DNA from: Acetobacter pomorum
Lineage (GTDB): Bacteria > Pseudomonadota > Alphaproteobacteria > Acetobacterales > Acetobacteraceae
Length of the DNA: 64,000 nt
Direction of reading: 5' to 3'
NCBI RefSeq assembly: GCF_002738225.1
Contig: NZ_PEBQ01000093.1
Location: 124,001-188,000, forward strand
A program made the translations under genes and the position numbers. Of the stretch, positions 18,125 to 27,143 are shown piece by piece; the stretch's first letter is position 1, and each line of letters begins with the position of its first letter. The notes under the pieces were generated by a model, which saw only the letters and a list, made by a program, of their open reading frames with translations, ran no database searches and had not been told where the DNA came from.

Positions 18125-18274
18125 ATGAAGGATGACCCCTGCCTGACACGTCTGGCAGGCAAGGGTCTTGCGCAGCAGAACGGGCAGGGGCGTTTTTTTA
18201 TTACGGATGAAGGCACAGCGCGCCACGCCAGCGAGGTGCTGAAGCAGCAAGAGCGCCACAACGCAAAGCCATGA
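18125..18274 (+). CDS. putative 49-residue winged-helix-like small protein
   Basis: This short frame begins MKDDPCLTRLAGKGLAQQNG and continues with GRFFITDEGTARHASEVLKQQ. The order 'L-x-GL...G-x-(F/Y)-x-(I/L)-T-x-x-G-x-x-R-H' is what one sees in the recognition helix and wing of MarR/ArsR-like winged helices. Its stop codon overlaps the start of the next gene (ATGA at 18271-18274), so the two are probably translationally coupled. The ribosome binding site is weak. The frame is open further upstream without protein-like composition. It may be a genuine small gene, a remnant of a larger one, or a leader peptide that couples translation. Confidence 0.45.
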   Translation: MKDDPCLTRLAGKGLAQQNGQGRFFITDEGTARHASEVLKQQERHNAKP

Positions 18275-18918
18275 TACCGGCAGAACGCATATGGCATGCG
18301 CTGGATACACTGGCGCAGGAACGCGGCATGACGCCATCGGGCCTTGCGCGTGCGGCGGGGCTGGATGCCACAACCTTCAACCCCTCGCGCCGGCAGACAG
18401 CTAACGGTGTGTGGCGCTGGCCCGCGCTGCCCAGCCTGCTGCGCGCGCTGGATGTGCTGCGTGTTTCTCTGGCGCAGTTTGAGGCAAAGGCATGGGGATA
18501 TACGCCGCCAGATACCGCGGCAGAAAGCCACACGCCACGCTTTATGCGGTGTTTGCCCCTGTCCTGGTTGCAGCAGGAGGGCGTGCTGGATAGTGCGGGC
18601 CTACCCGCCGGTGGGTTGTGGGAGCAGGAAGAAACATTTTTCACCCTGTCATCCCCTTCGGCGTACATGTTGCGGGTGGATACGGAAAGCATGGAGCCCA
18701 CGCTGCGGCTTGGCTGTTCTTTGGTTGTGCAGCCTGCATTGTGCCCACGTGGGGCAGACAGAGTGGTGCTGATACGCTCAAGTCACCCCCCTGTGGTGGG
18801 GATTTTGCAGGAAAAACCCGTGCCAGCCATCCAGCCTTTTGGGCGCAGCGCGCTGGAGCCGGTGCCCGCGCCAGAGGCCGGAATATGGCTGCACCGTATT
18901 GTGTTGATATCGGGCTGA
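18271..18918 (+). CDS. HTH/S24 (LexA-like) regulator without the expected catalytic lysine
   Basis: A 215-residue protein. Residues 4-50 are an XRE-like helix-turn-helix (IWHALDTLAQERGMTPSGLA, then GLDATTFNPSRR), the pattern of alphaproteobacterial S24-type regulators. The C-terminal half is a LexA/UmuD-like domain: LRVDTESMEPTLRLG holds the serine of the Ser-Lys dyad at S140. In relatives the second strand pair reads like 'GDRVVVR....EVMAKxL'; here it is ADRVVLIRSSHPPVVGILQ, with Gly at ~177 where the lysine should be. Autocleavage is therefore unlikely, and the domain probably serves dimerisation or ligand sensing. Its targets are unknown. It sits upstream of lepA but is separated by 124 bases. 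Confidence 0.8.
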   Translation: MIPAERIWHALDTLAQERGMTPSGLARAAGLDATTFNPSRRQTANGVWRWPALPSLLRALDVLRVSLAQFEAKAWGYTPPDTAAESHTPRFMRCLPLSWLQQEGVLDSAGLPAGGLWEQEETFFTLSSPSAYMLRVDTESMEPTLRLGCSLVVQPALCPRGADRVVLIRSSHPPVVGILQEKPVPAIQPFGRSALEPVPAPEAGIWLHRIVLISG

Positions 18919-19042
18919 AAACGCGCAGCAAATGGGGAGGAAAGAGGGCGCAGCAGGCCATACGGAAAAAATTTACCTGAATAATGCCCCAGCCCGTGCG
19001 GAAGCGGCTGACTTTTCTTTCCATTTCGCTTAAAGGAGCAGC

Positions 19043-20848
19043 ATGACCGATACACCCCTTTCGCTCATCCGCAATTTTTCCATCATCGCACATATCGATC
19101 ATGGAAAATCCACTCTGGCTGACCGCCTGATTCAGGCGTGCGGTGCCCTGACCGCGCGTGAAATGACCAATCAGGTTCTGGACAACATGGATCTGGAGCG
19201 TGAGCGTGGCATTACCATCAAGGCGCAAACCGTCCGGCTGACCTATCCGGCCAAGGATGGCAACACCTATGTGCTGAACCTGATGGACACTCCCGGACAC
19301 GTGGACTTCGCCTACGAGGTCAGCCGGTCTCTGGCGGCGTGTGAGGGATCGCTGCTGGTGGTGGATGCCTCTCAGGGGGTGGAAGCGCAAACACTGGCCA
19401 ATGTGTATCAGGCCATTGAGGCCAATCATGAAATTGTGCCCGTGCTCAACAAGGTGGATCTGCCAGCCGCAGAACCCGAGCGCGTAAAGGCCCAGATTGA
19501 AGAAGTTATTGGTATTCCGGCTGATGATGCGGTGGAAATTTCCGCCAAGACCGGCCTGAATATTGAAGGCGTGCTGGAAGCTATCGTTACCCGCCTGCCA
19601 CCCCCAAAGGGTGATGCGGAAAAGCCCCTGCAGGCCATGCTGATTGATAGCTGGTACGACCCGTATTTGGGTGTGATTGTGCTGGTGCGTATTAAGGAAG
19701 GGCGGCTCAAGCGCGGTATGAAGGTGCGCATGATGTCCTCCGGTGCGGTGCATCAGGTGGATCAGGTGGGTGTGTTTGCCCCACGTATGACCAGTGTTGA
19801 AAGCCTTGGCCCGGGTGAAATGGGCTTTATTAACGCGGCCATCAAAACCGTGGCGGACTGTAATGTGGGTGATACCATTACGGATGATCGCCGCCCGGCA
19901 GAAAAGCCGCTGCCCGGGTTCAAGCCCTCCATTCCCGTGGTGTGGTGTGGCTTGTACCCCGTTGTGGCCGATGACTTTGAAAAACTGCGCGACAGCCTTG
20001 CCAAGCTGCGCCTGAACGATGCCTCCTTCCACTATGAGGCCGAAACCTCCGCAGCTCTTGGCTTTGGCTTCCGTTGCGGCTTCCTTGGTCTGCTGCATCT
20101 TGAAATCATTCAGGAACGTCTCTCGCGTGAGTTCGATCTGGATCTGATCGCAACCGCACCTTCTGTTGTGTACAAGATCACCCGCACCAATGGGGAACAT
20201 GAGGAACTGCACAACCCCGCGGACATGCCCGATTCCTCTCTGATTGAATCTATTGAGGAACCGTGGATTAAAGCCACCATCATGGTGCCGGATGAATATC
20301 TGGGCGCGGTGCTGACCCTGTGCACGGAACGGCGCGGCGTGCAGGTGGACCTGACCTATGTGGGCAGCCGGGCCATGGCCGTGTATCGCCTGCCGCTGAA
20401 CGAAGTGGTGTTTGATTTCTATGACCGGCTGAAGTCACTCACCCGTGGGTACGCCAGCTTCGATTATCAGATGGATGGGTATGAGGAGAGTGACCTTGTG
20501 CGCATTTCCATTCTGGTTAATCAGGAGCCGGTGGATGCGCTGTCCTTCATTGCGCACCGCACGGCAGCGGAATCTCGCGGGCGTTCCATTTGCGCACGGT
20601 TGAAGGATCTTATCCCTCGCCAGTTGTTCAAAATTGCCATTCAGGCGGCCATTGGCAGCAAGGTGATTGCGCGTGAAACCATTGGCGCCCTTTCCAAGGA
20701 TGTGACGGCCAAGTGTTATGGCGGTGATATCTCCCGTAAGCGCAAACTTCTGGAAAAGCAGAAGGAAGGTAAAAAGCGCATGCGGCAGTTTGGTAAGGTG
20801 GAAATTCCGCAAAGCGCCTTTTTGGCCGCACTTAAAATGGAACACTGA
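19043..20848 (+). CDS. lepA: elongation factor 4 (LepA)
   Basis: A 601-residue translational GTPase that acts on ribosomes during initiation or back-translocation under stress. AAAGGAG lies eight bases before the ATG. The G domain has [41 protein letters not shown] and [15 protein letters not shown]. Domains II and III follow, then the LepA-specific C-terminal domain with [24 protein letters not shown], a marker that separates it from EF-G and TypA. Full length compared with E. coli (599). Confidence 0.98.
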   Translation: MTDTPLSLIRNFSIIAHIDHGKSTLADRLIQACGALTAREMTNQVLDNMDLERERGITIKAQTVRLTYPAKDGNTYVLNLMDTPGHVDFAYEVSRSLAACEGSLLVVDASQGVEAQTLANVYQAIEANHEIVPVLNKVDLPAAEPERVKAQIEEVIGIPADDAVEISAKTGLNIEGVLEAIVTRLPPPKGDAEKPLQAMLIDSWYDPYLGVIVLVRIKEGRLKRGMKVRMMSSGAVHQVDQVGVFAPRMTSVESLGPGEMGFINAAIKTVADCNVGDTITDDRRPAEKPLPGFKPSIPVVWCGLYPVVADDFEKLRDSLAKLRLNDASFHYEAETSAALGFGFRCGFLGLLHLEIIQERLSREFDLDLIATAPSVVYKITRTNGEHEELHNPADMPDSSLIESIEEPWIKATIMVPDEYLGAVLTLCTERRGVQVDLTYVGSRAMAVYRLPLNEVVFDFYDRLKSLTRGYASFDYQMDGYEESDLVRISILVNQEPVDALSFIAHRTAAESRGRSICARLKDLIPRQLFKIAIQAAIGSKVIARETIGALSKDVTAKCYGGDISRKRKLLEKQKEGKKRMRQFGKVEIPQSAFLAALKMEH

Positions 20849-20974
20849 AACGGAACCGGGCGGAACCCTCCGGCACACCGGGCGTAACAGGGCAGGGCCA
20901 TTGGAAACCGGACTTGCCTTGTCCTGTAAACGCTCGTATGCCGGAGGGGATTGTTTGGAGCATTCGGCGTTTTT

Positions 20975-22150
20975 ATGAACAGCACAACACCCTTGGCCAT
21001 TGGTGAGCAGCAGCATGTCCGGTTTGCCGAAGGGCTGGGGCTGGACTGCGGCGTTACCCTTGCCCCTGTTGATATTGCCTACCGCACCTATGGCACGCTT
21101 TCAGAAAAGCGGGATAACGCCATCCTGATCTGCCACGCCTTTACGGGGGACCAGTACGTGGCGGAGGAACACCCGCTTACCGGCAAGCCCGGCTGGTGGA
21201 GCCGTATGGTGGGGCCGGGAAAGCCCATTGATACCAACCGGTTTTTTGTAATCTGCTCCAACGTGCTGGGGGGCTGTATGGGCAGCACAGGCCCGCGCTC
21301 TCTGCGCACGGATGCAGAAGGTGATGGCGCAGAGCTTTGGGGCACGGCGTTTCCGCCCATTACCATTCGGGATATGGTGCGCGCGCAGCACAAGCTTGTG
21401 CACGCACTGGGTATAGAAAAACTGTTTGCCGTTATTGGCGGCTCCATGGGCGGTATGCAGGTGCTGGAATGGACCGTGACATACCCGCAGATGATGCTGG
21501 CAGCCATGCCCATTGCCACATCTCCGTTCCATTCCGCCCAGAATATTGCGTTTAACGAAGTCGGGCGTCAGGCCATTATTGCAGACCCGGACTGGCGCGG
21601 TGGCCGCTATTGGGCAGATGACGTTGTGCCCGCCCGTGGTTTGGCCGTGGCGCGCATGATGGGCCATATCACCTATCTTTCGGAAGAAGCCTTAACGCGC
21701 AAATTTGGCCGCCGTATGCGGCGCGGGCCTGTAAGCGGGCAGGGGCCAGAAGGCCCTGTTTCCATGTTCAGTGATATTTTCGAGGTGGAATCCTACCTGC
21801 GGTATCAGGGGTCCACCTTTGTGCGGCGGTTTGATGCCAATTCTTACCTGACCATCACCCGCGCGATGGACTGGTTTGATATTGCCGCAGACCATGATGG
21901 CGAACTTACGCACGCTTTTGCAGGCACGCCGGTACGGTTTTGCGTGGTGTCTTTCTCGTCCGACTGGCTGTTCCCCACATCTGCGGCCCGCACGCTGGTG
22001 CGTGCGCTTAACCGGGCTGCGGCCAATGTCTCGTTTGTGGAAATAGAGACAGACAAGGGGCACGATTCCTTCTTGCTGGAAGAACCGGATTTTGACCGTA
22101 CGGTACGCGGTTTTCTGTGTGGCGTGGCTGAACATGCGGGGCTTGCCTGA
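20975..22150 (+). CDS. metX: homoserine O-acyltransferase (MetX family)
   Basis: A 391-residue alpha/beta-hydrolase enzyme that acylates homoserine with acetyl-CoA or succinyl-CoA in methionine synthesis. The nucleophile elbow [12 protein letters not shown] holds the catalytic serine. SSDWLFP and GHDSFL carry the Asp and His of the triad. The early signature AYRTYGTL and [10 protein letters not shown] are typical. The start was set at the ATG of [12 protein letters not shown], with GGAG 15 bases upstream; a TTG at 20951 would add eight residues. The acyl donor cannot be told reliably from family membership, since MetX enzymes use either. It overlaps metW by one base. Confidence 0.94.
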   Translation: MNSTTPLAIGEQQHVRFAEGLGLDCGVTLAPVDIAYRTYGTLSEKRDNAILICHAFTGDQYVAEEHPLTGKPGWWSRMVGPGKPIDTNRFFVICSNVLGGCMGSTGPRSLRTDAEGDGAELWGTAFPPITIRDMVRAQHKLVHALGIEKLFAVIGGSMGGMQVLEWTVTYPQMMLAAMPIATSPFHSAQNIAFNEVGRQAIIADPDWRGGRYWADDVVPARGLAVARMMGHITYLSEEALTRKFGRRMRRGPVSGQGPEGPVSMFSDIFEVESYLRYQGSTFVRRFDANSYLTITRAMDWFDIAADHDGELTHAFAGTPVRFCVVSFSSDWLFPTSAARTLVRALNRAAANVSFVEIETDKGHDSFLLEEPDFDRTVRGFLCGVAEHAGLA

Positions 22151-22755
22151 TGCGCCTTGATCAAAGGCTGATTGCCGAAATGATAGCCCCCAGCACCCGT
22201 GTGCTGGATATTGGCAGCGGAGATGGCGCACTTATCGACCATCTGTTCCGCTACCGTGGGTGTGATGCGCGCGGTATTGAGCTGAACATGCAGCTTGTTA
22301 CCAGGTCTGTGGCGCATGGGCTGCCCGTGGTGCACGGGGATGCAGACCACGATCTGGCGCATTATCCAGACCACGCGTTTGATTACGTGGTGCTCCAGCG
22401 CACCTTGCAGGCCGTTGCCCGCCCGCGTGAGGTGCTGCGGCAGATGTTGCGTATTGGGCGGTATGCCATTGTCTCGTTTCCCAATTTCGGGCACTGGCAG
22501 TTGCGGCTCAAGCTGCTGTTAAGCGGGCGCATGCCTATGACATCGGTTTGGAATACCCCGTGGTATGAAACCCCAAACATTCACCCCTGTACCATCCGCG
22601 ACTTTCTGGCGCTGTGTAAGCAGGATGGCTACATTGTAGAGCAATGGATGGCTGTGGATGAGGAAGGGGAGCGCGCGCCGTGGCGCCGGTCTATTCGTAT
22701 GGCCAATCTGTTTGGGGAACAGGCACTTTTTCTGCTGCGGCGGCGGAATGGCTAG
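22150..22755 (+). CDS. metW: methionine biosynthesis protein MetW
   Basis: A 201-residue protein with a class I methyltransferase fold (VLDIGSGDGALI near residue 20, then ARGIELN). MetW is almost always encoded beside metX in proteobacteria and is needed for full homoserine acyltransferase function; a direct partner role with MetX is the usual inference. Landmarks include VLQRTLQAVARPREVLRQML and VSFPNFGHWQLRLKLLLSGRMP. The stop of metX and the start of metW overlap (TGATG), so they are translationally coupled. Confidence 0.95.
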   Translation: MRLDQRLIAEMIAPSTRVLDIGSGDGALIDHLFRYRGCDARGIELNMQLVTRSVAHGLPVVHGDADHDLAHYPDHAFDYVVLQRTLQAVARPREVLRQMLRIGRYAIVSFPNFGHWQLRLKLLLSGRMPMTSVWNTPWYETPNIHPCTIRDFLALCKQDGYIVEQWMAVDEEGERAPWRRSIRMANLFGEQALFLLRRRNG

Positions 22756-23211
22756 GCCGTGATACGGGTTTAAGCCAGAAGTTGCCTAAAAATTCTGTTA
22801 GATTTATGCCTTTTGCGTGAGGAGGCTTTGGAATTTTCAGAAAAGGAGTATTTTAAAAACTTCTTTAAATTATCAGCATAAAGTTTTTTGGGCCGGTAAT
22901 GTTGTAACATTCAGAAGCCCGATTTCTGAAAAATCCACAACATTACAGCGACATTATTTTAGGACTAATATGGTACGGAAGCCTTGCAGGGTTTGGCAAG
23001 TCCCCTTATATACACTCATACAAGGCGCATAAGGCAGGGACGTTGTTTAAAAACTTCCTTTGTGGGCCTTTAAGTGTTCAAAAATTTGTGTGTGCTCAAC
23101 TCTCAGTCGGTGCAGAAATGTTCCGCGTGCGCCACAAAATGACAGTGCATAACTGAAAAGGGTGCGGTCTCTCGATCTCGTTTTCAGGCTGCACAAATAA
23201 GGTTGGCCCTG
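22756..23211 (+). other. long AT-rich gap upstream of the DEAD-box helicase
   Basis: This 456-base stretch is clearly more AT-rich than its surroundings. I see no gene in it. It contains a promoter candidate at 22984-23012, which would leave a leader of ~195 bases before the helicase start. No intrinsic terminator for metW was recognised. Confidence 0.6.
22984..23012 (+). promoter_or_regulatory. candidate sigma-70 promoter of the RNA helicase gene
   Basis: TTGCAG (22984-22989) and TATATA (23007-23012) are 17 bases apart, a near-consensus pair. Transcription would start near 23019. Confidence 0.5.
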
Positions 23212-24552
23212 ATGACCAAATTTTCTGATCTTGCACTTGCTCCACCATTGCTGAAGGCCTTGGCAGAGCAGGGTTATGATACACCCACTCCTATTCAGGA
23301 ACGTTCCATCCCCTATCTGTTGCAGGGGCGTGATCTGCTGGGCCTGGCCCAGACAGGCACAGGTAAAACCGCATCTTTTGCGCTGCCTATTCTGGAACAT
23401 CTGATCAAAAACCCGCGTGCGAACACGCCCAAGCAGCCGCGTGTTCTGGTGCTAGCCCCCACGCGTGAGCTGGTTGCCCAGATTAGCGATAGCTTTAAGG
23501 CCTATGCCCGCCACATGAAGTTTACACAGGCTGTTGTGTTTGGTGGCGTGGGCCAGGGCCGGCAGGTTGAAGCCATGCGCCGTGGTGTGGATGTGCTGGT
23601 GGCAGCACCGGGCCGCCTGCTTGATCTGATCGGCCAGGGCTTTATTGATCTGTCCGGTCTGGAAATTCTGGTGCTGGACGAAGCCGACCGCATGCTGGAT
23701 ATGGGGTTTGTGCGCGATATTCGCCGTATCATGACCTTTGTGCCAGAGCAGCGTCAGACGCTTCTGTTCTCTGCCACCATGCCGCGCAGTATTGAAGATC
23801 TGGCAGCATCTCTGCTGAATGACCCGGCACGTGTTGAAGTGGCACCGCCTTCCAGCACGGTGGATCGTATTCAGCAGGCTGTCATGTTTGTAAATGGCGC
23901 AGGCGATAAGCGCGATGCGCTGCTGAACATGGTGGAATCTCCCAAGGTTTCCCGCGCTGTGGTGTTCACGCTCATGAAGCATGAAGCCAACAAGGTTGCG
24001 GAGTTTCTGAACAAGAACAACGTGGTGGCAGAGGCCATTCACGGCAACAAGTCTCAAGGTGCGCGTGAGCGGGCCATGAAGGGCTTCCGTTCCGGTTCCG
24101 TTAAGGTGCTGGTGGCAACCGATATTGCCGCCCGCGGTATTGATGTGGACGACGTAAGCCACGTGTTCAATTACGATCTGCCAAACGTGCCGGAAAGCTA
24201 CGTGCACCGCATCGGTCGTACAGCACGTGCCGGGCGTGATGGCTGGGCTGTTTCCTTCTGCGATGCAGAACAGCGCGCTTGGTTGCGTGATATTGAACGC
24301 ACCATTGGCAAAACCGTGCCGGTTGTGCGCGATCATCCGTGGCATTCGGCTGAGGCTGAAGCTTCCACCATGCGTCCGCCTGTTCTGGGTGGTGGTGGCC
24401 GTGGCCGCGGGGGGGCTCGTGGCGGTGGTGGTGCCCCGCGGGGTGGCGCGCCGCGTGGGGGTATGCCCGGTGGTGGTCGTGGCGGCCCGCGCCGTTCTGG
24501 CGGTGGTGGTGCCCGTGGTGGTCGCTCCGGCGCACCTGCTGGCCGCATGTAA
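23212..24552 (+). CDS. DEAD-box RNA helicase, RhlE-like, with RGG-rich tail
   Basis: A 446-residue ATP-dependent RNA helicase. Motifs in order: Q motif (YDTPTPIQ), I (AQTGTGKT), Ia (PTRELVAQ), Ib (APGRLLDL), II (DEAD), III (SAT), IV/V (VATDIAARGID) and VI (HRIGRTARAG). The last ~65 residues are an RG/RGG-rich, disordered RNA-binding tail (GGGGRGRGGARGGGG). The start is the ATG after AAGG (23200 region). Relatives are RhlE/CsdA-type helicases involved in ribosome assembly and RNA turnover at low temperature. The long AT-rich leader resembles the arrangement of cold-induced genes, but that regulation is inferred. A strong terminator follows. Confidence 0.95.
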   Translation: MTKFSDLALAPPLLKALAEQGYDTPTPIQERSIPYLLQGRDLLGLAQTGTGKTASFALPILEHLIKNPRANTPKQPRVLVLAPTRELVAQISDSFKAYARHMKFTQAVVFGGVGQGRQVEAMRRGVDVLVAAPGRLLDLIGQGFIDLSGLEILVLDEADRMLDMGFVRDIRRIMTFVPEQRQTLLFSATMPRSIEDLAASLLNDPARVEVAPPSSTVDRIQQAVMFVNGAGDKRDALLNMVESPKVSRAVVFTLMKHEANKVAEFLNKNNVVAEAIHGNKSQGARERAMKGFRSGSVKVLVATDIAARGIDVDDVSHVFNYDLPNVPESYVHRIGRTARAGRDGWAVSFCDAEQRAWLRDIERTIGKTVPVVRDHPWHSAEAEASTMRPPVLGGGGRGRGGARGGGGAPRGGAPRGGMPGGGRGGPRRSGGGGARGGRSGAPAGRM

Positions 24553-24580
24553 GGCGCAGGCTGATAGCTTGCAAAACAAG

Positions 24581-24612
24581 GCTGCTGCATCTGTGGGTGC
24601 AGCAGCTTTTTT
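24581..24612 (+). terminator. intrinsic terminator after the RNA helicase gene
   Basis: GCTGCTGCA (24581-24589) pairs perfectly with TGCAGCAGC (24598-24606), followed by six T. Confidence 0.93.
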
Positions 24613-24623
24613 GTTTCCGGGCG

Positions 24624-25589
24624 CTAGGGTTGTGGCAGCGTCTGAGCAGGTGGCAGGTGCAAGGTAACGGAAACCGGACAGTGATCAGAAAGTGTTTGCC
24701 CGGTTTTTTCTGGCAAAGAGAGCACGCGTAAGCTGTTGGGGATTTTCCATGCGCGTGCGGCCCCACCCAGAATAATGTGGTCTATAAAATAGCTACCGCC
24801 TTGGCAGGGGCTTGCCATGCCAGCGGTTACCAGATCCAGCGGTGCAATACGTAACAGCGTGAGAAACAGTGGATCATGCGCGGTAAGATGGCGGTTGAAA
24901 TCTCCCATAACGGCAAAGGCTTCATGGTGTTGGGTGCGTGCGGCCACCCAGTCATCCAGCGCGGCAAATTGCTGCCACAGCGTTGCGCAGACGGGGCGGG
25001 TGGCGTGGGGCAGGTTATCGGGGCATCCGGCTTTGAGATGCACCACCAGAATCCGCAAGGTATAGCCATTTGGGTGCAGCGTAACATCCAGCCCGCTGCG
25101 TAAATGGTGGTGCGTAAGTGGGGCCGTTGCATAGGCATCCAGCGCGGTAACATCCGGGTTTTGCTCAAACGGAATATCTGTGCGCACAGCCAGAGCCGTA
25201 TGTTGCAAGATATGGTCCTGACTAAAAGGGAGATGATAACGCGCGGGCGGAAAAAGCTGCCCGGCGCTTGCAGGGCTTTCTATTTCCTGCAAGGCCACAA
25301 CATCACCATGCAGGCGGGCGGCATAGCTGGCAAGGTTGGCAATATCGGCAGGGGTACGATGGGGAATATCTGGGGGCGCCTGTGCGTAACCGGGATGTAC
25401 CGGATCTAGCAGCCAATCCAGATTCCATGTGCTGAGTTTGAATGTATCTGCCGCGGTTGCCGAAGTAAAACACGGGCAACACGCGGCAAAAATATATACA
25501 GAACAGAAAAACCAGATGCTTTTAGGCGGCCTGTTCTTCCATCTGTGTAATAACGGCTTTAATAGGCAGGCTTTTACGTGTTTGTTCAT
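24624..25589 (-). CDS. secreted endonuclease/exonuclease/phosphatase (EEP) family protein
   Basis: Residues from ~55 form an EEP fold (DNase I/exonuclease III-like, Mg-dependent phosphodiesterase): STWNLDWLL, VALQEIE (catalytic Glu), VVHLKAGC, VMGDFNRH (GDFN) and FIDHIIL with TLSDHCPV (catalytic His). The N-terminus has a basic stretch, then SIWFFCSVYIFAACCPCF and SATAAD, a signal peptide with likely cleavage near ATA|AD, so the enzyme is probably secreted or periplasmic. No ATG, GTG or TTG occurs in frame after the carbonic anhydrase stop and before the signal peptide, so the start must lie inside can. ATG at 25589 (321 residues) is the nearest; 25607 (GTG) and 25622 (ATG) are alternatives. 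Whether it cuts DNA, RNA or another phosphodiester is unknown. Confidence 0.8.
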   Translation of the reverse strand: MNKHVKACLLKPLLHRWKNRPPKSIWFFCSVYIFAACCPCFTSATAADTFKLSTWNLDWLLDPVHPGYAQAPPDIPHRTPADIANLASYAARLHGDVVALQEIESPASAGQLFPPARYHLPFSQDHILQHTALAVRTDIPFEQNPDVTALDAYATAPLTHHHLRSGLDVTLHPNGYTLRILVVHLKAGCPDNLPHATRPVCATLWQQFAALDDWVAARTQHHEAFAVMGDFNRHLTAHDPLFLTLLRIAPLDLVTAGMASPCQGGSYFIDHIILGGAARAWKIPNSLRVLSLPEKTGQTLSDHCPVSVTLHLPPAQTLPQP

Positions 25590-26208
25590 CCAGCACCGTA
25601 ATTTCACCGGTGCCGATATCATAAAACCATCCTTGCAGGAACAGCGTGCCCTTTGCCAGCCCGGCGGCCACAGCCGGGTGCGTGCGCAAATGCGCCAACT
25701 GGAGCAGCACGTTCTGTTCTGCTACAGAGCGCACGGTGGCCGGGCCCACATCTTCCCCCGTAAAGGTATGCAGGGTGGCCGCGCGGGCGGCTTCTGCATT
25801 ACGCAGCCATTTGCGCACGGTGGGCATTTTATCCAGCCCGTTCTTTTCTGGTTCCAGCAGGGCCTTCATGGCACCGCAATCAGAATGGCCACACACAATA
25901 ATGGTGGAAACCCCAAGGCCCAGAACCGCATATTCCACAGCAGAGGAAACACCCCCCAGCATTTCACCATATGCCGGCACAAGGTTGCCAATATTGCGCA
26001 GAATAAACAGGTCCCCCGGTCCGGTCTGGGTAATCAGGTTGGGGTTAATGCGGCTATCTGCGCATGCAATAAACAGAGCTTCCGGGGCTTGCCCTTTTGC
26101 CAGGCTGGCAAACAGTTCTTTCTTGGCAGGAAAAATTTCGGTGTTGAAGTGCTCAACGCCACGCAGCAGGGATAGCAGGCTGCTTCTGGCTTCAGAACAT
26201 GAGGGCAT
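25522..26208 (-). CDS. can: beta-class carbonic anhydrase
   Basis: A 228-residue zinc enzyme that interconverts CO2 and bicarbonate. Zinc ligands are visible in CADSRINP (Cys, with Asp and Arg of the dyad) and CGHSDCGAMKALL (His and Cys). GDLFILRNIGNLVP and SSAVEYAV are further family landmarks. The start was placed at the ATG of MPSCSEARSSLLSLL, with GGAGAG about eight bases upstream; an open extension to 26352 lacks homology. Bicarbonate supply for carboxylases in a CO2-losing or acidic environment is the known role of this class. The nuclease gene overlaps its last 68 bases. Confidence 0.95.
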   Translation of the reverse strand: MPSCSEARSSLLSLLRGVEHFNTEIFPAKKELFASLAKGQAPEALFIACADSRINPNLITQTGPGDLFILRNIGNLVPAYGEMLGGVSSAVEYAVLGLGVSTIIVCGHSDCGAMKALLEPEKNGLDKMPTVRKWLRNAEAARAATLHTFTGEDVGPATVRSVAEQNVLLQLAHLRTHPAVAAGLAKGTLFLQGWFYDIGTGEITVLDEQTRKSLPIKAVITQMEEQAA

Positions 26209-26318
26209 ATAAAAACTCTCCGGCAATGACTCTGTCGGTTCACCCTTGCAACAAGGGGTTTCAACAATGGTGACGTTTAAATAACGACAAGACAACTTGA
26301 GAGTTTTGCACGCAGACG

Positions 26319-26351
26319 AAAAAAAATGCCACCCTCTGGGGGAGGATGGCA
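26319..26351 (-). terminator. terminator after the NYN-domain gene
   Basis: On the minus strand TGCCATCCTC and GAGGGTGGCA form a ten-base stem with one G-T pair, loop CCCCA, then eight T. Confidence 0.9.
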
Positions 26352-26367
26352 CAGGGTACTTTTATTT

Positions 26368-26994
26368 TTAGCTGAGAAGATCTTCATCTTCATCAGGTTC
26401 GCTCATTTGGTCTGCCGGGTGGCGCACCGGTGGGGCGTTGGTGCGTACGGGGCGGGGGTTTTCTGTCTGCCTGCGGGTAAAGTTGCCAGCCAGTGCGGAC
26501 AGTTCCAAAAACTGGTCAGCCTGCCGGCGCAGATCATCCCCAATCAGGGGCGGGGTGGAGCGCATGGAGGAAACAACAGAAACCCGCGTGCCCTGCCGCT
26601 GCACGGCTTCCACCACACGGCGGAAATCGGAATCACCGCTAAACAGAATGGCGTGGTCGATATGCGGGGCCATTTCCATCATGTCCACGGCAATTTCTAT
26701 GTCCATATTGCCTTTTACGCGGCGTTTACCGGTGGAATCGGTAAATTCCCGTGCAGGTTTGGTAACAAGAAAATACCCGTTATAGGAGAGCCAGTCTGTT
26801 AATGGCTTGAGCGGAGAGTAATCTTCTGTATCCAGAATGGCAGCATAGTAATAAGCACGGATAATGTGTGTTTTGGCAGCAAAGAAATCCAGAAGCTTTT
26901 TATAGTCCACATCAAAACCGAGGCTGCGAGACGTAGAATACAGGCTGGAGCCATCAATAAAAAGGCAGGTTTTTTCAGTTTTCTGAAGGTTCAT
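26368..26994 (-). CDS. NYN-domain (LabA/DUF88-type) RNase-like protein
   Basis: A 208-residue protein of the NYN family, a PIN-like fold with metal-bound aspartates. FIDGSSLY (residue ~14), GNMDIEIAVDMM and LFSGDSDFRRVVEAV carry the conserved acidic residues. The C-terminal 45 residues are Pro/Arg-rich, then acidic (SEPDEDEDLLS), likely disordered. NYN proteins act as endoribonucleases or in RNA processing; the exact RNA target is unknown here. It diverges from folK and has its own terminator, so it is likely monocistronic. Confidence 0.9.
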   Translation of the reverse strand: MNLQKTEKTCLFIDGSSLYSTSRSLGFDVDYKKLLDFFAAKTHIIRAYYYAAILDTEDYSPLKPLTDWLSYNGYFLVTKPAREFTDSTGKRRVKGNMDIEIAVDMMEMAPHIDHAILFSGDSDFRRVVEAVQRQGTRVSVVSSMRSTPPLIGDDLRRQADQFLELSALAGNFTRRQTENPRPVRTNAPPVRHPADQMSEPDEDEDLLS

Positions 26995-27143
26995 AGTAAG
27001 TTTCCTCTAAATATTTGGAGTGCTGCTTTAGGCGTTATTATTAAATGATCTGGGGTTGTTTCGGTTTTAAAAGAAAGTTGGGTAAGATCATCTGATATAC
27101 ATATCCATACAATGTGGCAAAATTGGTTACAGAAAACGGGTGC

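Noticed and set aside
16725..18149. 474-codon open frame opposite gcd
   Set aside because: Arg/His/Gly/Pro-rich composition and complete overlap with the well-supported gcd gene show that it is a shadow.
18641..20212. 523-codon open frame opposite lepA and the S24-like gene
   Set aside because: It spans two genes on the other strand, has no protein-like composition and no start signal.
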